Below are positions 1 through 9,780 of a stretch of DNA of 50,178 nucleotides, one piece after another. A model generated the notes under the pieces. It saw only the letters and a program-made list of their open reading frames with translations. It was not told the DNA's origin and searched no databases. Numbering within the stretch: position 1 is the first letter of the stretch; each line of letters opens with the position of its first letter. This stretch comes from a virus, in the IMG/VR virus record IMGVR_UViG_3300043410_001470, positions 1 through 50,178 of that record; one strand, 5' to 3'. The position numbers and the translations under genes were made by a program.

Positions 1-1
1 T

Positions 2-430
2 GATAAACAAACTAATCAAGTTTACAAATTTGATGCTGTTAAAAATAAACTGGGAGCTAAAGTTACAGCAGCAGCAGGTGGAAAGATGGGCGTCATGCCT
101 GGAGACTCCTTCCTTGTTGGAGAAAATGGTCCAGAATTATTCCACGCAAAATCTGCGGGCAATATTATTCCTGCAAATATTTTAAGATCATTACAAGCAG
201 CAAGCCCAAGTTATCAAATACCTACAGGTGGGCTATCTGTTGCGGGAGGAACACAATCAGGAAATGGTTCTGTTATCAACTTAACTCAAAATATTTATCC
301 TTCTGAAGGAATGAATACCGATGCATTTGTTAGACAAGTTGTATCTATGACAAAACAAGCTATTGGACAAGATGCTAAGATTAATGCTAAAATGGTAGGA
401 TCCAATAAGAATGTGAGTATAAAATCATGA
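2..430 (+). CDS. Tail tape measure protein, C-terminal fragment
   Basis: The reading frame is open to the left edge, so only the last ~142 residues are present. The segment carries a VGENGPELF motif (near residues 39-47 of the visible part), which is characteristic of the C-terminal region of siphovirus tape measure proteins, followed by a Gly/Ser/Ala-rich low-complexity tail. Tape measure proteins set tail length and help eject DNA. The next gene overlaps by 4 nt (ATGA), as expected in a tail operon. An ATG at 86 exists but is internal to the longer frame. The call rests on the motif and on the tail genes that follow. Confidence 0.8.
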   Translation, partial: DKQTNQVYKFDAVKNKLGAKVTAAAGGKMGVMPGDSFLVGENGPELFHAKSAGNIIPANILRSLQAASPSYQIPTGGLSVAGGTQSGNGSVINLTQNIYPSEGMNTDAFVRQVVSMTKQAIGQDAKINAKMVGSNKNVSIKS

Positions 431-885
431 CAATAGTTCTTCCAGTAGGTTCATTATTATACTTTGATATTTCAACTAACGATACACCGTCATGGGTTAA
501 AATATCAGAGCATAATAGGCAGCCACTATCTATTGATACAAATAGAATTGAAAGAACTCAAAGAATGTCAAATGGTTTATTAAGAAAATTATTTGTTGCA
601 GATAAAAAAACACTAAGCACAAGCTGGACTATGCTTCCAACCAATGATGCTATGACAGTAGACGGCGGCTATGGAGCTGGAGCATTAAGATCATTTTATT
701 ATGGCAAAGGTACGGGGTCTTTTAAAATTAAAATATCTTATAACGGAGTATCTGCACGTGACGAAATATTAACGGTTGTATTTACTTCTGCTAATTTTAA
801 TATTGTAAAAAGAAACGTAAAAAGCAACATGTCCGATGTGGCTCAAGAATTTTGGGATGTTTCAATTAATTTGGAAGAAGTATAA
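427..885 (+). CDS. Tail protein, probable distal tail (Dit) position
   Basis: 152 residues, ATGA overlap with the tape measure gene upstream and a one-base overlap with the tail-tip gene downstream. The sequence is beta-rich with no catalytic motif. I do not recognise the family from sequence alone. In siphovirus tail operons the slot between tape measure and the large tip protein is normally filled by the distal tail protein that joins tube to tip complex, so the role is inferred from gene order. Confidence 0.5.
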   Translation: MTIVLPVGSLLYFDISTNDTPSWVKISEHNRQPLSIDTNRIERTQRMSNGLLRKLFVADKKTLSTSWTMLPTNDAMTVDGGYGAGALRSFYYGKGTGSFKIKISYNGVSARDEILTVVFTSANFNIVKRNVKSNMSDVAQEFWDVSINLEEV

Positions 886-3800
886 TGTCTGCTATTGATG
901 TAATTAATCAATCAACAACTATATCTAAGGTTGACGGTTGCCAGCTAGAATATAATATGAATGATTTAATTGCTGGAGTTACAATTATGGGGCCAGGCGG
1001 AACAACATCTAATCCAGCGGGTTCTTTGACATATACAAACCCAGACGGCGTTAAACCGTTTGAAAAACTATTTCCGCTTACTACTTTAATTGATCCAAGA
1101 AGACCAAAGTACGCTGGTATTCAATATTTAATACTTGGGGACCCAACGCTTGCGGCAAGAAAATCTTCAGGAGTTTTAAATGCTGATAATTATAATTCGT
1201 CAAAATACTTTGCTAATAGATTATATTTTCCAGGAGTTAAGACTGCTTATAAGTACTGGATAAGTCCACCAGCTTCAGGAAATACTTTATCAAATTGTAT
1301 TTTGACTGTGTCATATCCAAAAATTAATAATGTATCGGCACCTACAAATAAAATTACAATTAAATTTGAAACATCTCATGGAAAACCAACTTCTTGGAAT
1401 GTTAAATTAGTAAATGGAGCAGGAACAGAGCAAACAATATATACCTCTACAACATGTCCAGACAATGGGGTTGTAAATATATATTACAACGGATCATCAT
1501 GGTCTACCTCTGAACCCACATCATTTAATAATTCTGTTGATATAAGTTCTCTTAAATTACAGGTCAACACAATATCTGAATCAGGCGGCTACCTAGGAAT
1601 TATTGAAATAGCATCCAAATACGTGCTAGATGTTTCAGATAGGTTGGTATCGTTCTCAATAAATAAAAATTCTTCAGATCAAATAGACGGTTTGATTCCA
1701 GTGGGTAGCGTAACAGCAAATGCCCTTAGCTTATCATTAAATGCTTTTGATAAAAAATATGTTTATTATGATAAAACTAAATCATTTGATAAGTCTAAAT
1801 TAAATCTTTACAATAATATTAAAATTAAACCTCATACAACTATAGGTTCAGAAAAAATTAATTTAGGTGTTTTCTATGCAGATTCCTATACCGTAGATGA
1901 GTTTGGCTCTGTTCAAATTAATGCACTTGATGGTGCAAAAGAATTACAGTATATAAAAGCACCTGATATTGTTACTAATAACATGTCTTCCACAGCAATC
2001 ATAAGAAGATTGCTGGACTCTGTGGGGTTTACAAACTATAATTTTAATACTGCTTCTAATGATACGTCTTCCATAGCACCTATGTACTGGTATACAGATA
2101 ATTCAAAAACTGTTTGGGAACACATACAAGACTTATGTAAAGACACACAAACAATTGCTATTTTTGATGAAAATGATGTGCTTCAATTCTACCCTAGAGA
2201 TTATATATTTGATAAAAATAAAAACACACAATTTAAATTTAGATATAATTCAAATGGTTCAAATTTAGCAAATATATCTGAGTTAACAGTTGAAAATGTT
2301 CCATCTGTAAAATCAGTAAAAGTTATATACAGCCCACAGCTAGGATCAGCTTATTTAGCTTCAGCAGAACCAGTTTATCGGTCTGGAGTGACATCTTTGG
2401 GAGCAGCAGCTTTAGTATCAACCTTACTTCCAGTTGCTCCGTCTGATACAAATGCCGCAGGAGAAGTTGCTCCAAATGGAGTTGTAAATTTAGAACCAGT
2501 AGTTATTGAAGGGTCCGACAAACAACTTTATTCTTATTCAGGTTATTTAGTAATTGATAAAGAAGTTGTTGAATTTGATGCAATTGAATATTCATATGTA
2601 AAATTAGAAACAGCAACTTTTAATTCAACTTTATTAAAATATGTGGGCCCAACTTCTGTAAAATGGATTACTTCAGATTCAGATGTTGCTAAATATCAAG
2701 GGCTTGCAGCTCCACAAACTTTTACACCCACAGGTAGATATAGAATTAAATCAAGAAACGTATTTGGTCTTGTAGCTACAGGCGATACAGCTGGCCTTAC
2801 GCATAGTGCAGAAATTGCTCCGTTAAAAGCAGAGTGGCAGGGTAAAAAATGGGATTCCGTAGCTGGCACATTAACCGATAATGAATATGTTTTTCAAATA
2901 ACAAACATGGTTCCAGATTCTACAAATAATTTGTTAAATCCAATTTCAAGATCTTTTATGACACTTACTGCTCCAAATACAGTTGCTGTCCCTAATACTG
3001 ATCCTTCATTACCTCCATCTTATCCGCCTAATACGGTGTATTCTATGGCAACCATCAATGCCAAATATTCAGGCAATAAAAATTTTATTATAGGAACCAA
3101 TCTATATTTCCCATTAATAAAAGATCCAGTTACTAAAGTAGCTACGGGAAATCAAAGAACTGTAGCTGGAGTGGCATTCTCACTAAATAGCACAGACACA
3201 GCTGGGTATTTATTAACAATGGGAACAAGCCAAAATTCTAATGGAGAAAAAAATTATAAAGATATTAACTTTTATAAAATAGTTAATGGGAAACCAGTAT
3301 CTATGATTACAAGTCAGAAAGATACGGACGGAACAATTATAACAAACATAAATGGTGGAGAATTGTATAGGGTTGATATTAAAGCTACTGATCAAACAAT
3401 AGGCGGAACAAGTAGCAGAATATTTAAAATTATGATCAATAATAAACAATTTTCTGTTGTAGATACATCTCCAGTAACTTTAACCGACAAAATAGGTTTA
3501 GTTTCTTTACAAGGAATATGTTCGTTCGATTATGTTTATACAGCGTCTATAACAGATGCCGAATTTGTTAGCAATAACTATTTTAGTATATATCATGGAT
3601 TTTTAGGAGAAAATTCAGCATTAGTTAAAACAATTTCAGATTTTATTTTTGATAAGGGAAGCCCAATAACTTACCCTATATGGGTAAAAGAATTTGGACC
3701 AGTTGCGAGAGAATTAAGAAGAGTTCAATCTAGGTTTGCGGGATCACCAGTATTTCCTAGGTACCCCTTGCTAGTACAAAATCCAGATGTTACAATTGTT

Positions 3801-4271
3801 GGATCCGCTCTTGATTCATATACAATGGATGTTTTTGTGATGAATAATACGGGAGCTTTTACAGCTCTTGATAATGGAGCTGAAAGACAGTTTCTAGTAG
3901 TTGGGGATTATGTAGGACCAGCAGACCCATATGAGTATATGAATCCAAATACTACTGACGCAGATAAAGCAGAGCAAGTCGGGTTTGAGTCTGTCTGGAT
4001 CCAAAAAGAATCCGAAGCAAAAGCCCTGGCAACCTGGATAACAGATCAATGGTCTCATCAGCAACGAGTAGTTACCCTTAGAACATTTTTTAATCCATTA
4101 TTAAAGATAGGGGATGTTGTAGAAATATCTTATCCAATAAACGGACTTTATTCATCAGAAGACGCTGGAGCAACTAATATAAATAAATATGTTGTGCTTG
4201 CTACAGACACAAATTATGATTCAGAATCTGCAGAAACTCAAGTGGTTTGCAGGTCGATTTATACACAATGA
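885..4271 (+). CDS. Large minor tail / tail-tip protein
   Basis: 1128 residues, the largest protein of the tail block. It is rich in Ser, Thr, Asn and Tyr and predicted mostly beta. The C-terminal ~120 residues (a KALATWITDQW stretch followed by IGDVVEISYP) resemble the end of siphovirus tip/baseplate hub proteins, where a short helix precedes a final beta domain. Around residues 770-880 there is a concanavalin/LamG-like beta region that could bind carbohydrate. No endopeptidase motif was seen. By position it is the tip protein contacting the receptor or anchoring fibres; the LamG-like reading is tentative. Confidence 0.6.
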   Translation: MSAIDVINQSTTISKVDGCQLEYNMNDLIAGVTIMGPGGTTSNPAGSLTYTNPDGVKPFEKLFPLTTLIDPRRPKYAGIQYLILGDPTLAARKSSGVLNADNYNSSKYFANRLYFPGVKTAYKYWISPPASGNTLSNCILTVSYPKINNVSAPTNKITIKFETSHGKPTSWNVKLVNGAGTEQTIYTSTTCPDNGVVNIYYNGSSWSTSEPTSFNNSVDISSLKLQVNTISESGGYLGIIEIASKYVLDVSDRLVSFSINKNSSDQIDGLIPVGSVTANALSLSLNAFDKKYVYYDKTKSFDKSKLNLYNNIKIKPHTTIGSEKINLGVFYADSYTVDEFGSVQINALDGAKELQYIKAPDIVTNNMSSTAIIRRLLDSVGFTNYNFNTASNDTSSIAPMYWYTDNSKTVWEHIQDLCKDTQTIAIFDENDVLQFYPRDYIFDKNKNTQFKFRYNSNGSNLANISELTVENVPSVKSVKVIYSPQLGSAYLASAEPVYRSGVTSLGAAALVSTLLPVAPSDTNAAGEVAPNGVVNLEPVVIEGSDKQLYSYSGYLVIDKEVVEFDAIEYSYVKLETATFNSTLLKYVGPTSVKWITSDSDVAKYQGLAAPQTFTPTGRYRIKSRNVFGLVATGDTAGLTHSAEIAPLKAEWQGKKWDSVAGTLTDNEYVFQITNMVPDSTNNLLNPISRSFMTLTAPNTVAVPNTDPSLPPSYPPNTVYSMATINAKYSGNKNFIIGTNLYFPLIKDPVTKVATGNQRTVAGVAFSLNSTDTAGYLLTMGTSQNSNGEKNYKDINFYKIVNGKPVSMITSQKDTDGTIITNINGGELYRVDIKATDQTIGGTSSRIFKIMINNKQFSVVDTSPVTLTDKIGLVSLQGICSFDYVYTASITDAEFVSNNYFSIYHGFLGENSALVKTISDFIFDKGSPITYPIWVKEFGPVARELRRVQSRFAGSPVFPRYPLLVQNPDVTIVGSALDSYTMDVFVMNNTGAFTALDNGAERQFLVVGDYVGPADPYEYMNPNTTDADKAEQVGFESVWIQKESEAKALATWITDQWSHQQRVVTLRTFFNPLLKIGDVVEISYPINGLYSSEDAGATNINKYVVLATDTNYDSESAETQVVCRSIYTQ

Positions 4272-4273
4272 AA

Positions 4274-4288
4274 TGGTAGAATGTAAAT
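4274..4288 (+). promoter_or_regulatory. Extended -10 promoter, leaderless type
   Basis: TGG followed by TAGAAT (-10 box at 4277-4282), that is an extended TGnTAnnnT element, with 6 nt to the ATG at 4289. No good -35 box is visible. This would give a leaderless mRNA for the next gene and allow it to be expressed apart from the tail operon. Confidence 0.45.
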
Positions 4289-4663
4289 ATGGCCGATAAC
4301 ATTAAAGTACCCGCTTCCAAGATACCAAAATCTAAAAAGATTTTGTTGTATCCAGGAGACCCTCTGATTGGAGTTTTAAGCCCAGATACTTATGTTATTG
4401 TAAATAAAGGTAGCCTTGACCCAGTTCAATCAATAGGAGTTGATAATGGATATAATCCAGATGACCCAACAGTTCCTGATGATCCATTTCCGCCTGAAGA
4501 TCCACCAGAAGATCCACGCAAAGCACCTAGGCTAGAAGATATTACATTAATTAGCAAAACAATGGTCACAGATGGAAATGGAAATCAATTTGTTGAATTT
4601 AAATTTAACGTCAAGAATAGCGTTGGAACAGAAGTAGTAGGAGTGCACGGATATGGACAATAA
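4289..4663 (+). CDS. Proline/aspartate-rich hypothetical tail-module protein
   Basis: 124 residues. The centre (about residues 55-83) is a Pro/Asp/Glu-rich linker with repeated DDP/EDP units between two short beta-rich segments. No catalytic motif. It lies between the tip protein and another putative tail component and overlaps the next gene by 11 nt, so it is probably a small structural or adaptor protein. No Shine-Dalgarno sequence is seen; the start sits 6 nt after a -10-like box. Function unknown. Confidence 0.6.
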   Translation: MADNIKVPASKIPKSKKILLYPGDPLIGVLSPDTYVIVNKGSLDPVQSIGVDNGYNPDDPTVPDDPFPPEDPPEDPRKAPRLEDITLISKTMVTDGNGNQFVEFKFNVKNSVGTEVVGVHGYGQ

Positions 4664-5609
4664 AATAAACTTTTGTGGAGAATATGTTTTTTTTGAAGAC
4701 GGTATTGAAGTTGCAAGATCAAAAAATCTTTTAACTAAATATGGTAAAAGATATTTAACAGAATACTTAGCAAATCAATCTTCAAATAGCTCAAAAGATA
4801 TTGCCATAGGTATTGGGTCAACTGCTGTGACAGAAAATGATACACAGCTCGAATTTGAATTTTATAAATCTAGGGTAACATTAAGTAGCCCAGAAATTCA
4901 AACAAGTAGTGTTACTGGATTAAGCACTTACGGAATAGTTTATAAAACTACTCTTCCAACAGATGTGGCGGGAACAATTAATGAAATTGGTTTGTTCCCT
5001 AGCGTTACATTAGGAACAACCGATTACTCTAGCAGATCAATTTCTAATTTTGAAAATGGTCAATATTGGTTGGATGATTCTGAAGTTGCAGCAACTATTG
5101 TATCAACACCAGCTCCACTAATCGGTTCATATTATATGCCAATAACAGCAACTTCGTCATCTAGTAAAAAATATTCTTATAATTTAATTTTAGATTTATC
5201 AGGGTATAGCTCTAATGACAGCATGACTATTGCTTATAAACAAAATGATACTAATTTAGATTATATTTTTATAAGAGCATATAGCACCACAACAGATTAC
5301 TATGAAATTAGATTTGCAGGAGATTCTTCTACAGGATTAAAGATTAAATCTTTATCTTTAGCTAACCTATATTCTAACCAGTATAGTTCAGGATCTCCAG
5401 ATAGTACATCTATAGTAAAGCTTTCTGTAGGCGTTAAAGCAAAATCTTCAGGCAACACAACAGTTCTTCTAGACGGTCTAAGAATTAATGATGAAGATTC
5501 TTTTAAAATAGATTACGGTTTAATAAGTAGATCTGTTTTATCTACACCAATTATTAAATCACTAGGTAAGCAGATGGACATTGAATATCGATTAGGAGTT
5601 TCATTCTAA
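4653..5609 (+). CDS. Hypothetical tail/baseplate-associated protein
   Basis: 318 residues, starting inside the end of the previous gene with TAGGAGTG upstream as ribosome binding site, and ending directly before the fibre gene. The N-terminal ~120 residues (IGIGSTAVTENDTQLEFEF and INEIGLFPS motifs) resemble the segment found in phage tail-collar or virion-associated proteins. The rest is Ser/Thr-rich and beta-like, possibly a carbohydrate-binding module. Likely part of the tail tip or fibre base; not recognised at family level. Confidence 0.55.
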   Translation: MDNKINFCGEYVFFEDGIEVARSKNLLTKYGKRYLTEYLANQSSNSSKDIAIGIGSTAVTENDTQLEFEFYKSRVTLSSPEIQTSSVTGLSTYGIVYKTTLPTDVAGTINEIGLFPSVTLGTTDYSSRSISNFENGQYWLDDSEVAATIVSTPAPLIGSYYMPITATSSSSKKYSYNLILDLSGYSSNDSMTIAYKQNDTNLDYIFIRAYSTTTDYYEIRFAGDSSTGLKIKSLSLANLYSNQYSSGSPDSTSIVKLSVGVKAKSSGNTTVLLDGLRINDEDSFKIDYGLISRSVLSTPIIKSLGKQMDIEYRLGVSF

Positions 5610-8255
5610 ATGTTAGATGCAACAGGAGGCGGAGGTCCAATACTACCTCCAGACTTACAGCCAACGCCAACAGCGGCTGCTGATGCTGCACAACAAACAG
5701 CGAAAGACTCCTGGGATGTAACACTTAAACTACCATTAACAAGAGCAAATAAACAATTTAATTTTTGGTTCCACTACATTTATAAAGACCCAGAAACTGG
5801 CATTACCTCCGAAGGTCCACGTTCTCCTATATTAACTTATGGATTTGATATACCAAATTTAACTAAAGGTGTTTTAAACTTATCTGTTACTGAAGGATTT
5901 AAATCGTATGGAGTTAAATTTACAATAGACCCTACTAGCGTACAAGAAGATATTGTTGTATTTGAAAGCTTAACGGGGGCATTTGCAGGAGAACAATATA
6001 TAGTTTATGTTGGAACATCAACCAATATAACGATTAATACTTCTGATTTTGCTCAAAGATGGGTAATGGTTAGAACAAGAGATAAATGGTTAACCGCTAA
6101 TCATACAGATACAATTTATCCAAACCCTATAACTCCAAAAAATGCAGATCCAGACACATCTACTCCTCCATCTGCTCCAGTAAGTGTTTCAGCAAGTTCA
6201 TTTTTAGATACCAATGACAAAAGTGGTTTTAGTGGTGGAGCCACATTTACCTGGTCAGCAAATTCAGATTCAAATACAGCTGGCTACATAGTCAGATGGA
6301 CAACGCAGAACCCAGCAACTACAACCAATCCAGTTTGGGAATACGGGCAAGTAGAAGGGAAAGCAACAACTAGATTTTCAACAACAGGCCTATTACCAAA
6401 TACATTGTATTATTATCAAGTTACTGCAAAAAGTCCTTACAATGCAATATCGTGGGACTCACCGTACTCTGGAACGTTAGGTCCAATAGTTGATCCAACT
6501 GCACCTTCCGATGTGTGGGCACAACTAAAATCAATTCTCTCAATTGGTGGAAAAACTGCTGACCTATTTAAAATAGGAACTGGCATCTCTCAATCAATTA
6601 ATACTTCTACTACAACCACTGAATCTCAGGTATCAGGAACATACAGTGGAATTATTTTAAATAAATCAACCACAAACTTTGGTCATAACTATTGGTTAAA
6701 CACAGGACAATTTAGAGTTGGTAGTGCAAGCAGCTTTTTGTTCTGGGATGGAACTAATATTTATACAACTGGAAAGATTAATGCCACTGGTGGTTCTTTT
6801 ACAGGAGATGTTCAATTAAATGGCGGAACATTGTATGCAGGTACACTGCCAAATAGCGGTGCAAGAGTTAGGCTAGACAACGCTGGCTTATTTGCATATG
6901 ATGCAAATGGTGCACAAACAGTTGCTATAACAAAATCAGATGGTAAAATCGATGCTCGTCAAGGTTACGTTGGTGGGTGGACAATTAATGGAACAGCTCA
7001 AACAACAGGATCTATATATAGCAGCAATACAAAGTTAGAAAGTAATGGAACACTAACACTAGGGGATACAACAGGTACGATACCTTCTATAATTAGATTA
7101 AGTGCAACTGATACCTTTAGAATATGGGTTGGATCTCAGTCATCTTCTGCAGCAGCTTTTAAAGTTGATTATAATGGAAAGTTATATGCAACTGGAGCAG
7201 TAATTGATGGAACTACAACAATAGGCGGAACAGCTGCTTCTACTGTTGTTACAAATGCATCAACAGCTTTAACAAATGCAAATTCTGCACAAACAACAGC
7301 TCAAGCTGCATCAACTGCAGCTACAACTGCTAAAAATGCAGCAGATGCAGCTAAAGCAATTGCAGATGCTGCATTGCCATCATCAAATTTTAACAGAGAT
7401 GCTATTGTTAATAGCATTAATAGTAATACTACAACAACTACAATTAATGGTGGAAAAATAACAACGGGAACAATTTCTGCAGATGCTGTAGTATCAACAT
7501 TTATATCTGCATTTCAAATTGATGCTGAAAAAATTAAAGCTGGGCTACTCACTGGACAAACTTTATCTGCAGGCTCTGGTACATCATACATCCATACAAA
7601 CTACAGCTTAAATGGAGCTAACTGCATAGCAGTTGGAGGTATAGGTTTTAACAACTCAAATACTGGAGGATGGACAACACACTGCTACCCTTATTGGGGA
7701 GGTGGTTCAAACTACGATTTAGGAACATTAACTTATAGATGGAATGACCTACGTGCAAGCGGTAGCGTCATGGTTGGACATGGGGGATCTGATTCTGTAA
7801 CTAGTGCTAGCGGCCCTAAAACAAAACTTTTACCTAGCGGAAATATTTTTGCAAATACATTAGGAACATCCACAACAGCCCCAGGCTCTGGATCAACAGT
7901 TATTCAAGACGGTAGCGGATATCTAAGAGTATATGTAGCTGCTTCTAGCCGCAAGTACAAAGATAATATTCAATATCAAAGCCCAACATCAATGTATGAC
8001 CTGATTGGAGCATTAACACCAATTACATTTAATTATAAAGAAGATTTTTCTGATAGGCCAGACGAGTTACACTATGGTCTTATTGCAGAAGATGTAGATG
8101 AAGCACAACCTGGAAATCCATTAGTTATATACAAAGACGGTGAGCCAGACTCTGTTGCTTATGAAAAGATACCTATGTTTTTAGTGGGTGCATTTAGAGA
8201 AATGACTAATAAAATAAAATTATTAGAAGAAAGACTTGACGCCCTCAACGGATAA
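5610..8255 (+). CDS. Tail fibre with FN3 domain and S74 intramolecular chaperone
   Basis: 881 residues. Domains in order: a Pro-rich start, a fibronectin type III domain at about 187-297 (ending LLPNTLYYYQVTAKSP), beta-helical fibre repeats, an Ala/Thr-rich trimeric coiled coil at about 540-600, and a C-terminal S74 peptidase/chaperone domain at about 779-881. The S74 domain shows the SxxxxK dyad spacing (S779, K784), the HYGLIAEDV motif and a terminal coiled-coil helix. Family knowledge: the S74 domain trimerises the fibre, then cleaves itself off. It is therefore the probable receptor-binding fibre or tailspike. A promoter lies in its last codons for the following genes. Confidence 0.85.
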   Translation: MLDATGGGGPILPPDLQPTPTAAADAAQQTAKDSWDVTLKLPLTRANKQFNFWFHYIYKDPETGITSEGPRSPILTYGFDIPNLTKGVLNLSVTEGFKSYGVKFTIDPTSVQEDIVVFESLTGAFAGEQYIVYVGTSTNITINTSDFAQRWVMVRTRDKWLTANHTDTIYPNPITPKNADPDTSTPPSAPVSVSASSFLDTNDKSGFSGGATFTWSANSDSNTAGYIVRWTTQNPATTTNPVWEYGQVEGKATTRFSTTGLLPNTLYYYQVTAKSPYNAISWDSPYSGTLGPIVDPTAPSDVWAQLKSILSIGGKTADLFKIGTGISQSINTSTTTTESQVSGTYSGIILNKSTTNFGHNYWLNTGQFRVGSASSFLFWDGTNIYTTGKINATGGSFTGDVQLNGGTLYAGTLPNSGARVRLDNAGLFAYDANGAQTVAITKSDGKIDARQGYVGGWTINGTAQTTGSIYSSNTKLESNGTLTLGDTTGTIPSIIRLSATDTFRIWVGSQSSSAAAFKVDYNGKLYATGAVIDGTTTIGGTAASTVVTNASTALTNANSAQTTAQAASTAATTAKNAADAAKAIADAALPSSNFNRDAIVNSINSNTTTTTINGGKITTGTISADAVVSTFISAFQIDAEKIKAGLLTGQTLSAGSGTSYIHTNYSLNGANCIAVGGIGFNNSNTGGWTTHCYPYWGGGSNYDLGTLTYRWNDLRASGSVMVGHGGSDSVTSASGPKTKLLPSGNIFANTLGTSTTAPGSGSTVIQDGSGYLRVYVAASSRKYKDNIQYQSPTSMYDLIGALTPITFNYKEDFSDRPDELHYGLIAEDVDEAQPGNPLVIYKDGEPDSVAYEKIPMFLVGAFREMTNKIKLLEERLDALNG

Positions 8256-8264
8256 TGGTATCCT
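8236..8264 (+). promoter_or_regulatory. Sigma70-type promoter
   Basis: TTGACG at 8236-8241, 17 bp spacer, TATCCT at 8259-8264, with TGG directly before the -10 box (extended -10). It lies in the last codons of the fibre gene and would drive the two small genes starting at 8289 and 8442, with transcription starting near 8271. Confidence 0.55.
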
Positions 8265-8288
8265 TATGTTGAGTAGAAAAGGAATAAA

Positions 8289-8438
8289 ATGGAAAAATTA
8301 GAATTAGTAGTGCAGGCTTTACAGCAAAGAATTGGCGAAATTGTCTCACAGTATGAGACCCATGTTGCAGTTCTTCGTGCTGAAATTACACAGCTTGTAG
8401 ATGAAAACAAAAGCCTATCTGAAGGCTCAAAGGAGTAA
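8289..8438 (+). CDS. Small coiled-coil protein
   Basis: 49 residues, preceded by AAAGGAA as ribosome binding site. Sequence MEKLELVVQALQQRI then a heptad-patterned helix ending in KSLSEGSKE, with Leu/Val/Ile at a/d positions over almost the full length. This is a single coiled-coil helix of the type seen in small phage structural or chaperone helper proteins. It ends 3 nt before the next gene, whose ribosome binding site overlaps its last codons. Function unknown. Confidence 0.65.
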   Translation: MEKLELVVQALQQRIGEIVSQYETHVAVLRAEITQLVDENKSLSEGSKE

Positions 8439-8441
8439 ATA

Positions 8442-8894
8442 ATGGCAATCACGCTTAAGCCTATGTCAATTAACCCAGGAGATCCCGTTACGTCTGATCT
8501 TCTTTCTTTAATTATTCAAAATTTGCAAACAGTTGCAAAAGGAGAAACAGTATCTAATATTGCCGTAGATGCAGCAGGCTTAGCAAACTCAACAGATACA
8601 ACAACAAAAACAACGGTGGCATATAATACGGTTGTGCCCGTGCCATCGTCAGTCAAAGTGTCCTCCTCATCTGTTGGTGGAACACCAAAGACGGTTTCAT
8701 ACGGAAAAACATTTATTGGAACACCATCAGTTTGGGTTCAGATGCATGGCTCTATATCTCAGTCATGGGCCAATTCTCAAATTTTTCCACAAGTAGTTTC
8801 AGCAGGAGCAACATCTTGCGATTTATTATTTAGAACTAATACAGCTAATACAACTGTTAAATTTACCGTATTTGTAGTTGGACAACTAGCTTAA
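8442..8894 (+). CDS. Putative virion-associated protein with H-type-lectin-like C-terminus
   Basis: 150 residues, start supported by AAGGAG 6 nt upstream. The N-terminal ~65 residues are helical and soluble. The C-terminal ~70 residues (GKTFIGTPSVWVQMHG through TVKFTVFVVGQLA) follow the F..TP.V pattern of H-type-lectin-like domains found at the ends of phage fibre and receptor-binding proteins. It is the last gene of the tail module, before a terminator. A receptor-binding or head/tail decoration role is plausible but not proven. Confidence 0.5.
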   Translation: MAITLKPMSINPGDPVTSDLLSLIIQNLQTVAKGETVSNIAVDAAGLANSTDTTTKTTVAYNTVVPVPSSVKVSSSSVGGTPKTVSYGKTFIGTPSVWVQMHGSISQSWANSQIFPQVVSAGATSCDLLFRTNTANTTVKFTVFVVGQLA

Positions 8895-8898
8895 CCTA

Positions 8899-8936
8899 TT
8901 GACACCCCAAACCAATATGTTACAATTACTGTAACA
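8899..8936 (+). promoter_or_regulatory. Promoter with inverted repeat over the -10 box
   Basis: TTGACA at 8899-8904, 16 bp spacer, TACAAT at 8921-8926. The -10 region is covered by a perfect inverted repeat, TGTTACA (8918-8924) and TGTAACA (8930-8936), which could be an operator. Only a few bases downstream begins a terminator hairpin, so transcripts started here would meet it at once. Confidence 0.5.
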
Positions 8937-8938
8937 TC

Positions 8939-8963
8939 AAAGTCACGCATCCGTGACTTTTTT
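8939..8963 (+). terminator. Rho-independent terminator after tail module
   Basis: Perfect 9-bp stem AAAGTCACG (8939-8947) / CGTGACTTT (8952-8960) with CATC loop, running into a T stretch to 8963. It closes the tail operon. Confidence 0.85.
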
Positions 8964-8979
8964 AGTATAAAGGTATAGA

Positions 8980-9780
8980 ATGAGTAACGATTTAAAGTGG
9001 ATGCTATCATCTGATCAGCAATTCCCGTATCAAGACGACAAAATGATTGCGCTTTGGTTTAAAGTCATGAAATGGTTTAAGCCAGACGTAGTAGATTATT
9101 TGGGGGATACCGATGATCAAGCATGCTATAGCAAGTATACAGAAGGTCGTTCTGCAGAATTTATGCAGCTTCATAAAGATGATAGCAAAGATCTTATTGT
9201 ACCAATGATGCGACATGAAGCAAAGGGTGCACGAGATTTTTATACAAAAACTCGTGAAATGCTACCAGATGCTCAATTATTTTCTGCATTAGGAAATCAT
9301 GATATTAGAATTTTTGATTATATAGACAAAAAACTTCCAGATTATGCAAAAGATGTAACTCCAGAATCCCTCTGGTCTCTTGATTCTTTGGGCTATGAAT
9401 ATATTTATTATAATGAATTGCCTAAACGCAGATTTGGAGATATTCACGTTCATCACGGACTTTCGATTGCCGCAACTGGGTCTGCCCGAAAAGATATGGA
9501 AGATATGCAAATTTCATTAATACGTGGACATTCACATAGAATTGCTTCTCATATGGTAACTTATGAGTTAAGGAATAATGGTGAAGGAGAGACTCTTCGT
9601 GGTTACGAAATCGGGCATATGTGTGATGAAAAATCAGACGGGATGAAGTATACCCAGCACCACGACTGGCAAAAAGGTTTTGCAGTAGCTCATATTGTAA
9701 ATGATTATCCTCACATTCAAATGATACATGTTTCACCAGATTATTCATGTGTAGTAGATGGAAAGGTATTCACAGCATAA
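8980..9780 (+). CDS. Calcineurin-like metallophosphoesterase
   Basis: 266 residues. Two-metal phosphoesterase motifs are visible: SDQQ near the N-terminus (in place of the usual DxH), LGDTDDQ near residue 41, LGNHD near residue 106, HVHHG near residue 151, and RGHSHR near residue 180. The family hydrolyses phosphomono- or diesters; phage members act on nucleic acid or nucleotide ends. The replaced first motif may alter one metal site. A TATAAA at 8966-8971 lies 8 nt before the ATG. It overlaps the next gene by one base (TAATG). Confidence 0.75.
   Translation: MSNDLKWMLSSDQQFPYQDDKMIALWFKVMKWFKPDVVDYLGDTDDQACYSKYTEGRSAEFMQLHKDDSKDLIVPMMRHEAKGARDFYTKTREMLPDAQLFSALGNHDIRIFDYIDKKLPDYAKDVTPESLWSLDSLGYEYIYYNELPKRRFGDIHVHHGLSIAATGSARKDMEDMQISLIRGHSHRIASHMVTYELRNNGEGETLRGYEIGHMCDEKSDGMKYTQHHDWQKGFAVAHIVNDYPHIQMIHVSPDYSCVVDGKVFTA

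Noticed and set aside
7276-7461. 61-codon plus-strand frame rich in Gln, Leu and Met
   Set aside because: Alternative frame of the Ala/Thr coiled coil in the tail fibre; no start signals.
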